Shown piece by piece: positions 32,696 to 42,227 of a stretch of DNA of 64,000 nucleotides. Location: the NCBI GenBank assembly GCA_028753945.1, contig JAPNXP010000001.1:8360501-8424500 (forward strand), read 5' to 3'. The notes beneath the pieces were generated by a model. The model saw only the letters and a list, made by a program, of their open reading frames with translations. It had not been told where the DNA came from and made no database searches. The first letter of the stretch is position 1. Every line of letters starts with the position of its first letter. A program made the position numbers and the translations under genes. The DNA is from Hexactinellida sp. DTS-2022 (lineage: Eukaryota; Porifera; Hexactinellida).

Positions 32696-33720
32696 ACAGT
32701 ATTTCCCCGAATAAGCGCCGGGGGCTTGAATAAGTACCGGGTCAATAAAAATGACATTGGTATCATAAATTTTAAACACATTATTGATCACTGTGAAGTA
32801 ATTCCATTGATTTTGGAAACTTCTGTAGGTATACTGTTGGTGGAAACCATTAGAACCGACCTAAATATTATATTCTGGATTTTTCACAAAAATTTCAGGA
32901 TAATTTTGGCCCACGAAAACAATAAGCGCCGGTGTAAGCGCGCTTTAGGTATCCAGCGATATAGGGATCCCCGTCCCTATATCGCCAGCGTTTTAGGCAC
33001 CCCTTGTATCCCAAAAACGATAGCGATATAGGGATCAATTCAATGATATAGGGACCCCACGTCCACCCAAGGCCACCCATATAGAATCTATAGGCTCAAT
33101 GCATACCACCCCTAGGCCCAAATCCTTCACTATCTTTATTTTTTGTATGAAAAATGGTGAAAAATAGAAAGTGAAAGTAAAAATAGAAAAATAGAAAGTG
33201 AAAATATTTCTATGTTCAAAAATAGAAAGAGGATCGATATTTTTTATAAATGCCGTACTCATGCAATGTGCGGATTGTCAAGAATGGTTTCACGAAGAAA
33301 GTATGCGAAATTGCGAATCGCCGGATCCCGATACTGGTGTGGACAGACCCAAACTATAAGTGGGCGTGTGAAATTTGCAAAGAAATGTTAGTTAGGCCAA
33401 CCGTAGGAATTATTATTACCTAACTATATACATATATCAAAATTTAGGATATACTCACTTTATTTAAACTTAGGTACCTAAATCTCTAGTAATTTAGGGC
33501 ACAGAAACGAGGATATCCAAAACACTGGCGTACCTGTATCACTAGCGACTTAGGGACCTCACGACCACAAAACGCTAGCGATATAGGGATCCCCGTCCCT
33601 ATATCGCTAGTTTTTCAGGGACCCAGAGGGCCCAAAACGCTACGTTTTAGGGATGGGGATCCCTAAATCGCTGGATACCCAAACGCGCTTACACCGGGCG
33701 CTTATTCGGGGAAATACGGT
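32696..33720. mobile_element. TIR element with CCCCGAATAAGCGCC ends
   Basis: Ends AGTATTTCCCCGAATAAGCG and complement, close to TA on both sides. A second inverted pair lies inside (about 32936-33690: GCGCTTTAGGTATCCAGCGAT and its complement), with AGCGATATAGGGATCCC repeats, so a second element appears nested. A short coding-like relic sits at its centre (33261-33400). Confidence 0.65.
33261..33400 (+). pseudogene. PHD-finger-like fragment inside a transposable element
   Basis: The plus-strand reading MQCADCQEWFHEESMRNC, then YKWACEICK further on, has the Cys-x2-Cys...W(F/Y)H...Cys and W-x-C-x2-C spacing of a PHD finger. The two halves are not in one open frame. A similar finger ends the protease of the KDZ transposon nearby (38277-38885), so this may be debris of a related element. 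Confidence 0.4.
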
Positions 33721-33841
33721 AATTCAAATTGATCATACTACTAATTTATAATTTGGTCATAATTTAAAGTAATCCCACACCTCAGCCCGCCCAAACTAAA
33801 AATGTTGTCTACGCCCCTGCATTGGGTGAATACGGGATACG

Positions 33842-33948
33842 CAGGAGTCTCCCGCTTTTTGAACTTCGACCTCCCGCTTTTTTAATAAAACTCGCGCGCC
33901 AAAATGGCAAAACCTCCCGCTTTTTGTTTGCAGAGGTTGGCATCCCTG
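33842..33948. mobile_element. 107-bp MITE of the CAGGGATGCCAACC family
   Basis: In complement, the element runs from CAGGGATGCCAACCTCTGC to GCGGGAGACTCCTG. Flanks gggatacg and tggatacc agree at six of eight positions, consistent with a decayed 8-bp target duplication. It matches the copy at 2450-2558 closely. Confidence 0.65.
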
Positions 33949-34039
33949 TGGATACCGAGAGAATGCTGTGGATGCCGCAATGCTATCACATATTTTCTAA
34001 CTCTAGAGATGTATACCCGCATAAAAATCACTATGAGCC

Positions 34040-34560
34040 TTCCTCCCCCGAGATGGTACCGATATCCAAAATTTCGGGTCCTGGCTCATGCACTAATATG
34101 TGTATCATGCGATTGTTTCTGTCACGGAAATTTTGGTACCCTTGGAAAATTGGTCCGGGGGTACATACCAAAATTTTCATGGAAATTTGGTCCTCCTGAG
34201 GTTTGTGTTTATTTAGTTACCGAATTGACTTGAGTTTTAGCCTAGGCAATTTTTCGCCATATTGGGACCAAAAGATTATGAATAAGCCTGTCACCTGCCA
34301 AATTGGGCCCCGAAAAAATTGATAAGAGAGCAAAATTACATGGAAAACTGGTCCTAGGACCATTGTCCATGGAATTTTGGTCCCCCGGACCAATTTCTTT
34401 GGGTAAAATTGATCATTTTACATGGAATATTGGTCCACCGGACCAATTTTACCCGAAAAAATTGGTCCGGGGACCAAAATTTAATGGAATATGTCTTAGG
34501 ACCAGTTTTCAATGGAATTTTTTCGGGGACCAGTTTTCCAGTGACATTTGTCAAATCAGG
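34040..34560. repeat. Degenerate GGACCAATTTT-type repeat tract
   Basis: About ten scattered direct and inverted copies of a decamer-like core (GGACCAATTT, AAATTGGTCC, ATTTTGGTCC) fill the 500 bp left of the KDZ transposon. Short frames through it are low-complexity and not gene-like. Confidence 0.6.
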
Positions 34561-34571
34561 AGCTATTTAAA

Positions 34572-34659
34572 GTACCTGGCGCATGCGCTAAAAGTACCTG
34601 GCGCATGCGCTAAAAGTACCTGGCGCATGCGCTACTAGTACCTGGCGCATGCGCTACTA
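34572..34659 (+). repeat. Left terminal repeat of the KDZ transposon
   Basis: Four 22-bp direct repeats, each with the palindrome GCGCATGCGC. The first three share the TAAAA spacer; the last differs (TACTA). The core fits the vertebrate NRF-1 consensus; whether a host factor binds here is unknown. Confidence 0.9.
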
Positions 34660-34913
34660 CTACTATTACATTTAATACGTATAGGCAACATTCCTATGAA
34701 ATGTGACCGTTTCCAATGTGAATAGTATGTTTAAATGGAATGTTCAAATATTTTAACTACAAATCATATTAATTGTTTGTCTGGTTACCCGTTATTTACC
34801 AATATTACTAATTGGAATGTATGCATAATTTGGTTTCGAATTTAAAACTATAAAAAGTTTTTGTCGTTCCTTAATTTGTTTTGCAAATCAAGTTCTCAAA
34901 CACTTATATTATA

Positions 34914-37900
34914 ATGGCAGAATACTTCACTTCCTCAATGATGTCTCTGAATTCGAAAAACAAAAAAAGAAAAGCAGAGGAAGAAGACATCACTTTTCTG
35001 ACAGAGGATGTAAGGAGAGTGCAATTTGCAGAGGAACCCTTAATTATTTCAGAATTCAACGTATCACAAAGTAAGTGTTCTATTTATATAAATTATATTT
35101 GTTGTGAAATACTATTTTTTATAGCGTGCGATGAAAATGAGGATTACTCAGAACTTATTAAAGAAATAGAACTTTCTACTATTGAACAGTATGTAAGAAT
35201 CTTAATTGAGGAGTCTCAACTGTGTCAATTAGAGGACAGTAAATATGTTATAATAACGGATTTCGAACATTCACAAGGTATGCCTTTATATTACTTTGTT
35301 TATATTTAATCGCTGTATCCAGGTTAATTATACAATGTAAGGACGACCAGTTACATGGAAACTAATATTATTTACTGCATACAAAGTTACAAACTAATCA
35401 CATGTGAAAAATATTGATCAGTAAATATATTGCTCCATAAAACTATTATACTATTGGTCTAGTTAGTCTGCATTACCCATAAATACAAAAGTTATTTGTA
35501 TCTATGGGTAATGCAATAACTTATAGGAAAACTGGTATTCAAAAGAAAAAGCCTTGTTATTGATACAGAACTTCAATTTTGCTCTTGCTGTGACAAAAAT
35601 GATTGTCTTCACTATCAAGCTTTTGTCCAATGTTCACAGATGAAGTGCTTGAAAGTGTGTGAGGCCAACAAACTTGATGAAATAGTCTATTTTCTAGTCA
35701 ATCCTACGAATATATTTATCTCAGCACTTGATACTCTTCATAACTATACTTCAAGAAGTGGTAATTGGTTCTGCAATTCTTGTATTGGTAAATGTAAACA
35801 ACAACCTAAGCTATCAAATATCCTCGCTATGACTGGACATGACCTATCGATGAAAAATCAACGACGGATTGAATACACTGTGGTAACGTCTAATCAAATA
35901 CCAATGAATCTTGATGAAACTCTTTGCTCCAATTATGACAAACAGCTTTCCGAAGGTATCCATCTACCAACTCATCTAATGCCTGAAAAAAACTACTGCA
36001 AGCACGGTTATATTTTCAACGGAGAGGACCAACTTAAATTGGAAAACACTGGAATAGTTATATATACAGAGAATGATGTAATTGAACTCAAGGAACACAA
36101 AGGTAGGATGCTACTTTAATAGCTATCTCTATTTAATTTTTGAATAAGAAAATTCTCGTTATTTCATATTACATATAATTTATCATTTAGTGTACAGCTC
36201 GATATGTGAAGGTCCTTGTAAGTGCCTAGCAGTCTACGAAGGAAATAATTATTTACTCTTAAATATCAACAACAAGTACTTCATTCATTATAGCTTATTA
36301 TACGATTATAGTGAGCTCATGACGATGTCAAGGAATACTCTGTACGGATACTTGAGGTTAGTGTACGTATCCATCGTATCTATTCCAGATAATGTATATG
36401 TTTGAGCAGGGTTTTTTTTAAGGCCGATCTTGCTGTAAATTTTGCCCAGTATTTTTTGGAGTTACACCACGATTTGGGTCGGCCTGGGCCTGTGCAGTGT
36501 TGAGTTATACCAAGACCGCGCTGAGTTACATCAAGGTCTCAACCTTAAAAAATAGCCTGTGTTTGAGTATACAGTACATCTCTATTAACTGAACTTAAGA
36601 TGTACCCCTTCGAGAATATAAAATAACATATTTTATCAGATTGTAAGTACTAATTAGATCAATTACGTACCTAGCGAGAACTACTGTAATGCCAATATTA
36701 TCTAAATTTATCCTATATTATACGTATGTTTAATTAGTGCTAAAAATCGGAAGCTTCAACGAATGGGAAGAAAGAGTACCTTCAAGTATCACATAGTTTA
36801 TCATGCCTGGAACGCATATTTAAGATTAGTTGACCTTGATTATCCCTCACTTTACACCTGCCCCCAATGTAAGCTGCAGCCAAAAATAGTAATTCTAGAT
36901 GGAATAGCTATGGGAACCATGAGATCACTACCAGAAGTTATTGAAACAGAAGACTACGAACAAAAATATTCTATGATTACAATCTCTGACAGAGTATTTA
37001 TTCATGATTCAACCCTTCGAAAAAAATTCTTAAACTACAGCCTGCAAGGCCTAGCAGAAGATAATTTCAATGAACTGGTAAACATTCATGATACGTTTTG
37101 TGACTACATAACTTCCACTTCTTCAAAGTTGGATAACTGGGTGACAATAAGTGAAAATCATGAGAAGGTTAGGAAAGTGATACAACTTCTGTGTCGTAAC
37201 GAGCCGATAACAGGATTGTTTCAATTCTCTATTTTGGATGCAAGCGAGAGAAAAACTATAGTTCACCTGTCTGATGGGGGATCGGCCAAGGAAGAATCCT
37301 TAAACCTGATCTATCAAAAAATGAATACGCTTGAGTGTTTGATCAAGTCAATACAACCATCCATAGACATAACCGGATATGTCACGTTAGACCCAGTTGT
37401 TGCCTCATTATTGAAGAAAATAATGACTCAAATCGATTCCCTATCCAGAAAACCAACCCGAAAGCTAGTTGAATTCTGTCCCGATAGTAATGAGTACTAC
37501 AATTACTTCCCGGCTTTTGATAAAAACTACAAGTAAGTCTACTAGTAATCCTCTTGTTAAAATGTGACTACATAGTATATACTGTAATATTTTATATGTT
37601 TTCCACAGGATACCAGTGTACGAGAATGCAACCGTCGAGTCGGTGGATAACTGTTCAAAAAGATTTCCAAAGCATCACAAGTTTTCTCCAGGACTGATGG
37701 CTATCACCTGCCAACATAGAGTTTGCTACGGATTTCAGATTCTTAGAAAACATGAATCTACTGTATTAGTTTATAACTTACTACTCAGAATATTCAAAGT
37801 GCAGCCGAAAGTGATAATATATGATAACGCTTGCAACTTACATAATACATGTATGAAAAGGTAATTTGTATTACCTCAGTGTTTAGCTCACTGACTGAAA

Positions 37901-38210
37901 TTATTTGCAGTCTATTTCAAAATTGTAGGAATTACCTTTCTCTCTTCTTTATAGAGATCCAAAGTTATTTATGAAGACTACCTTTCTCATCGATCGTTTT
38001 CACTCAACAAATCACAAGTGTTGTCCGTCCTACTCAATGAGAAATATTCACACAGAAGAGATGAAGAAAATTAACTCACAAGTTTGTGAACAATTATTCT
38101 CTTCACTTAGAAGGATTTCAACTCAGATTGCATATATGCGTGTCGAAAACGTCTTTTTCACGACAAGATATTTCCTGGCTTGTTTTAATTCTAGTAAACC
38201 AAAAGTTTAA
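34914..38210 (+). CDS. KDZ-family transposase (7 exons)
   Basis: Exons by GT-AG and phase: 34914-35070, 35125-35277, 35527-36102, 36191-36356, 36738-37532, 37609-37860, 37955-38210; joined length 2355 nt, 784 aa, no stop inside. An acidic and basic N-terminus is followed by Cys clusters (FCSCCDKNDC and WFCNSCIGKC, within residues ~115-200) and then CPQCKLQPKIVILDG (~390-404), the zinc ribbon plus first catalytic Asp typical of KDZ transposases. IIYDNACNL (~685) and DRFHSTNHKC (~711) hold the next conserved acidic and His/Cys residues, and SQVCEQLFSSLRR (~750) supplies the last Glu. The RNase-H-like DDE core thus looks complete, and the gene may be functional. The third-last intron (36357-36737) contains a MITE. 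Expected role: cut-and-paste mobilisation of the element in the nucleus. Confidence 0.85.
36407..36559. mobile_element. hAT-like MITE in a transposase intron
   Basis: Inverted ends CAGGGTTTTTTTTAAGGC and CCTTAAAAAATAGCCTG; exact 8-bp target duplication tgtttgag at 36399-36406 and 36560-36567. Sister of 29849-30002, in the opposite orientation. Confidence 0.9.
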
Positions 38211-38276
38211 TAAATATAAATTTATATTTGAATACAATAAATATTAATAGTGTGTAAAAATGTAATGTGGTAACAG

Positions 38277-40075
38277 TTATTCAGTCAATGAAGTTACATT
38301 TCGAGGGCTACAGGGGGGGCAAGAAAAAAACTCTACATCCTCGCTTACGTCTACGAATCCTACACATGGTTTATGATACCAATTAAGGCATTTAGGGCAC
38401 TCTACCATGTTAGCAAATGCATAAGATGGTAGGTTACAGAGACACCATAACTTAATCTTAAATTCTGATCTTAAAAGGGTGCACATTTTAGATCGAAGTA
38501 TCTTGCTTTCTGTGGTCGGGAAGGGTGTTAATACTTCGTTATTGAAGCAATCACTTAGGTGCGACCTCATTCTATTTTGTTTCCAGCGAACAAGGGCTGG
38601 ATCATCTCCGTTTGAAATTGCCAGACAGACTGCAGCTGCAAACAATCCGCAGTCTGCACCTCCTCTTTGTTGTTGAATAGGTACAAAAGTAACTTTTAGT
38701 TCTCCAGAACTGCTCCCATAGAGGAGAGATAACTGTATATCCAACTCTTCACTTGTTCTGCTTGTCATCATTGAGTCATAAAGACTGACATTCCCTTCAA
38801 TATCAACACTGGAGCACACCCAATGAAGTGCCCCGTCATGGTGTATTTGCATGCTTGGACGGGGAGCTCTGACGAATTGCCGGTTCTAAAATAGAAATCT
38901 TAAAATAAATTAGGCTGCTATGAGACGAGTGTTGGCCTAATTAAGTAGTAAACTTTATCTTAATTACTTACTTTGGAAAGAATTGTATCCTGAAGGCCCT
39001 GTACATGGGGATAAGTATTCTTCAAGAGATCCTATATAATTTACATCGTAAATATCATAACTATATCTGTTGCTAATCAACTTACACAAAATGCATTAAT
39101 ACACGTATCAGTTAGGAATGTATTTCCAGTTGACAGCTCATGTAGGGATTGTGATTTGTCTTTTCGGGTGACTATCGGTGTAAATTCAAAAATGGGGCTC
39201 AACGGTATCGTACCCAAAAGCGTGGCTAAGCTGGGTGTAGGTACAGGGCAAGTAGGGTCTGTGTAAGAAGAGATTTCGATCTGTTTTAATTCTGGAAAGA
39301 AAGATCCGTTACTACTAGTATCGATATCGGATACCGGGATCGCTTTGGCAGATGAACACTGAGGATGAGTAGTCTCTGCTGAGTGTGTTTGTTGATCCTA
39401 AAATCTGGTTTCTGGAGATATCCTGGGATTTTTACTAGAGAACGCTTCTGAAGATGTTCTACGCCTTTTAGTTGCGTGAGGAATCGTCTTTGGACTACTA
39501 TGAGATTGCTCTCGAATGTTATCGCGGTTTCTACTATCTTTGTAACACTTGATAATTTTACATAGAGACTCTCTATTGCAGAGCTTGATATTCTTATATT
39601 CCACGTCGTTTGGCCAAAATGATGGTTTTAGGGAATCGTCCTTCCAAAAAGCACTGTTTTTCCCTAATTATAGGATGTCGAGTCACACTAAGCATACATT
39701 CGGGGATAATATTCGTTTTAGTTCCGTTATTTAATAAATAAATGACAACTCACCAATCGAATCTTTCGTAATCCACGAGACAAGCTTTCGAAGGGTTGGT
39801 ACATTGACTATGTCCAGATCTCCCCAGATAAGATCGATTATTCGTTGGTCATCAGATAGCTTGTCATGGCACGGTTCGATGTGTTTACCAACTATGGACT
39901 TCGAAACGTCATCTTTCAGAGAATGTACGAGCTGTTGAAATTTCTCTGGCCCTATGGTAGCTAGTTTTCCTCTCCATGTATGTACCACTCCTATACTTTC
40001 TCCTGTTATGGACCGGAATTGCTTGAGAGTAGAGGACAACATCTCACGAGCGTTCGATTTTGTCATTCGAGGCAT
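38277..40075 (-). CDS. Transposon-borne Ulp1-type cysteine protease with PHD-like finger
   Basis: Minus-strand exons by GT-AG and phase: 40075-39754, 39663-39086, 39031-38972, 38885-38277; about 520 codons. The N-terminal third is unrecognised. FLTDTCINAF and LKNTYPHVQGLQDTILSK resemble the entry segment of Ulp1/SENP peptidases; ALHWVCSS gives His, SLYDSM gives Asp and QQRGGADCGLF gives Gln and the nucleophile Cys, so the C48 triad is present. The C-terminus is a PHD-like zinc finger (WCLC...CPKCLNWYHKPC...FSCPPC). One in-frame TAG at 39398-39400 interrupts exon 2, while the frame stays open on both sides; this copy may be recently inactivated, or the codon may be removed or suppressed. SUMO- or ubiquitin-like deconjugating proteases are carried by several eukaryotic DNA transposons; the substrate here is unknown. 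Confidence 0.75.
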
Positions 40076-40098
40076 TTTAGCTACTTGTAAATTATATA

Positions 40099-40176
40099 CA
40101 GTAAACTCTCGTTATAACGAAGTGCTTCAGATATCCATTTCGTTATAGCCGATTTCGTTACAAAGGGAGTTCACTG
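40099..40176. mobile_element. Short pogo/Tigger-like MITE (CGTTATAACGAA)
   Basis: Inverted ends CAGTAAACTCTCGTTATAAC and CGTTACAAAGGGAGTTCACTG, flanked by TA. It lies just upstream of the protease start, inside the KDZ element. Related to 45125-45296. Confidence 0.75.
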
Positions 40177-40287
40177 TAACTGTTTAGTTAATTATTCAGA
40201 TAGTGCCCAGTACTCAATATTTATTATTTAAAACGAAAGCCTATTTAATTAAACACACCTCATATACGGATGTTGCGTCACACGAGT

Positions 40288-40327
40288 AGCGCATGCGCCA
40301 GGTACTTTTAGCGCATGCGCCAGGTAC
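40288..40327 (-). repeat. Right terminal repeat of the KDZ transposon
   Basis: Two inverted copies of the 22-bp terminal unit, each with GCGCATGCGC. The left end has four, so repeat number differs between ends. Confidence 0.9.
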
Positions 40328-40677
40328 TTTTAAATATATGCAAATCATGTAATTATTCGAACGATATTGAAAATTTTGCGTGGAGTTTGGGGCCTCACTA
40401 TTAGTCTGCCACAACGGCAGATCGCAGGCCCACGAGGTGTCGCCGCTTGGTAAGGGTTTGCCCCTCCATAGGCCTCATCGGTAGGAAGGACTGCAGGACT
40501 CCTCGACCCTTCACGCAACCTGGGATCTACTGGGTTATGCCTTCTCTCGGGAGATCCCACACGACTGGTGTCTCATTCCATTTCACATTTTCCTATTATC
40601 AGTATTGGGAGCGCTATCGGAAACCCCAAATGTTGATGGTTTCTTTCAGTTTATCGATGGAGTAGATTTCCTTAGCA
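40328..40677 (+). promoter_or_regulatory. Presumed DNAJC21 promoter and 5' UTR
   Basis: GC content rises relative to flanking DNA. No core promoter motif was recognised. Pyrimidine-AG stretches end at 40649 (TTCTTTCAG) and 40675 (TTCCTTAG), the second two bases before the ATG, so the mature 5' end may come from cis- or trans-splicing. Confidence 0.35.
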
Positions 40678-42117
40678 ATGGCCACTGCCCAGAAGCGCTG
40701 CTACTACGATATCCTAAGTGTAGAGAGGAATGCCACGGAGGATGATATTAGGAAGTCCTACAAGAAGCTAGCTCTGAAGCTACACCCGGACAAGAACCAG
40801 AATTCCCAAGATTCGACGAAGAATTTCGCAGAGCTCCAAGCTGCCTTTGAGGTGCTGATAGACAAGCAGGAGCGAGCTTGGTACGACAAGCACCGCAACG
40901 CTATCCTGAATAGCGGGGACTCCGACTACAAGAACTACCAGGACAACAGCGTTAACCTGCTCCCGTTCTTCAGCGCCGCCTGCTACTCGGGCCTGGGAGA
41001 CGGACCCACCGAGTTCTACTCGGTATACCGGAGCCTCTTCGAGAAGATCTCGCAGGAGGACTCCCCGTTCAGGGAGCACACCGACTCGGTTCCTCCCACA
41101 TTCGGGGACTCCGCCAGTCCCTACGACCCGGTGGTGTACAGCTTCTACGCCTACTGGGCGAGCTACGCGACACCGATGAGCTACGTGTGGAGAGAGAAGT
41201 ATGACGTCAGAGATGCCGCCAATCGCCGCGAGGCCCGGGCTGCCGAGCTGGACAACGTGAAGCTCCGGGAGCTGGCCAAGCGGGAACGCAGCGAGCGGGT
41301 GCGGACCCTGACTCTGTTTGTGCGCAAGCGAGACCTCCGATTGAGGGCTCGCGAGGCTTCGCTGGGCGAGAAGCGCCGCGAGCGGGAGGCCAGGGTTAGG
41401 GAGAACCGACTCGATCAGAGGCGGCACACGGCGCGCTTGTACGAGAGCAGCGTTCTGGCGCGAGAAACCGCGGGAGATGCGGTTAATGGGCGGAGCGAGA
41501 GCTCTGTCTCCTCGGATGACTCAGATCCAGAAGCTATGGAAGAGAACTACTGTCCTGCTTGCGAGAAATACTTTCACAGCCATAAAACATTCCTGAACCA
41601 TCAGAGGTCTGCCAAGCACAAGGATAGCGTGTCTCTCCTCAGGAAAATCCTGGAGGAGCACGAGCAGTGTCCCTCCCCTCTGGAGGGACTGGAGCAGCTG
41701 GAGATCTCACAATCAGCTGCTCAGAGGAGCAGCAAGAAGTCTAAAAAGAAGAGAAGGAAGAACAAATCAACTCAGGAAGATACTCTCCATCCTAAGACGA
41801 GTGACCAATCTGACTCTGGCAACGAAGAACTCTTGCTAGAGGAGAGGGAGGATATGGAATTCCCAGCGGAACTCAGTCAGCTCCCCAGTCAGGAGGGCGT
41901 GAAGGGGTGGGGGTACTTCGATGACAAGCCACACCTCATTAAGAAAAGTAAGAAAGGCAAGAAACCTCAGAAAGTCCAACAGACAATAGTCGATATTAAA
42001 ATCCCTGTTTCCAAGATAGGCCCCCTCACCTGTAGAATCTGCAAGGAACACTTCTCCACCAGAAACAAACTATTTAGACACATAGAAGATACAGGACACG
42101 CTATAGTCAATTCTTAA
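40678..42117 (+). CDS. DNAJC21: DnaJ homologue subfamily C member 21
   Basis: Single-exon 479-aa protein. An N-terminal J domain (residues ~7-72; LALKLHPDKN has the HPD that stimulates Hsp70) is followed by the family's conserved middle region (YSVYRSLFEKI, AYWASYATPMSYVWREKYDV), a long basic and charged helix (~175-270), one C2H2 zinc finger (CPACEKYFHSHKTFLNHQ, ~290) and a second near the C-terminus (CRICKEHFSTRNKLFRHIED, ~455). This is the arrangement of human DNAJC21 and yeast Jjj1, which recruit Hsp70 to release export and maturation factors from pre-60S ribosomal subunits in the cytoplasm. Human DNAJC21 is somewhat longer. The coding sequence is GC-rich. LUC7L3 starts 110 bp downstream on the same strand. 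Confidence 0.93.
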   Translation: MATAQKRCYYDILSVERNATEDDIRKSYKKLALKLHPDKNQNSQDSTKNFAELQAAFEVLIDKQERAWYDKHRNAILNSGDSDYKNYQDNSVNLLPFFSAACYSGLGDGPTEFYSVYRSLFEKISQEDSPFREHTDSVPPTFGDSASPYDPVVYSFYAYWASYATPMSYVWREKYDVRDAANRREARAAELDNVKLRELAKRERSERVRTLTLFVRKRDLRLRAREASLGEKRREREARVRENRLDQRRHTARLYESSVLARETAGDAVNGRSESSVSSDDSDPEAMEENYCPACEKYFHSHKTFLNHQRSAKHKDSVSLLRKILEEHEQCPSPLEGLEQLEISQSAAQRSSKKSKKKRRKNKSTQEDTLHPKTSDQSDSGNEELLLEEREDMEFPAELSQLPSQEGVKGWGYFDDKPHLIKKSKKGKKPQKVQQTIVDIKIPVSKIGPLTCRICKEHFSTRNKLFRHIEDTGHAIVNS

Positions 42118-42227
42118 TTAGCACTTTTAGCTAGAAATTCTTTAATATTGTTGTATAATTTGAATTTATTAGTTTAATTGACAATTACCCATTCAGTGTC
42201 TGAACAGTAGCTCTAGTTTTCAGAGGA

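Larger units (their letters stand above)
34572..40327. mobile_element. KDZ (Zisupton-type) DNA transposon, complete-looking
   Basis: A 5.76-kb element bounded by inverted arrays of a 22-bp unit, GTACCTGGCGCATGCGC plus a 5-bp spacer. Four copies lie at the left (34572, 34594, 34616, 34638) and two inverted copies at the right (ending 40327). TTTAAA lies beside both ends, but no exact 8-bp target duplication could be read. It carries a seven-exon transposase gene (plus strand) and a Ulp1-type protease gene (minus strand); the two converge with 66 bp between stops. Two MITEs have since entered it (36407-36559 and 40099-40176). The right end lies 350 bp upstream of the DNAJC21 start codon. Confidence 0.85.

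Noticed and set aside
34572-40327. Exact 8-bp target duplication for the KDZ element
   Set aside because: The flanks read tatttaaa and ttttaaat; they share TTTAAA but not in a position that fixes the borders, so no duplication is claimed.
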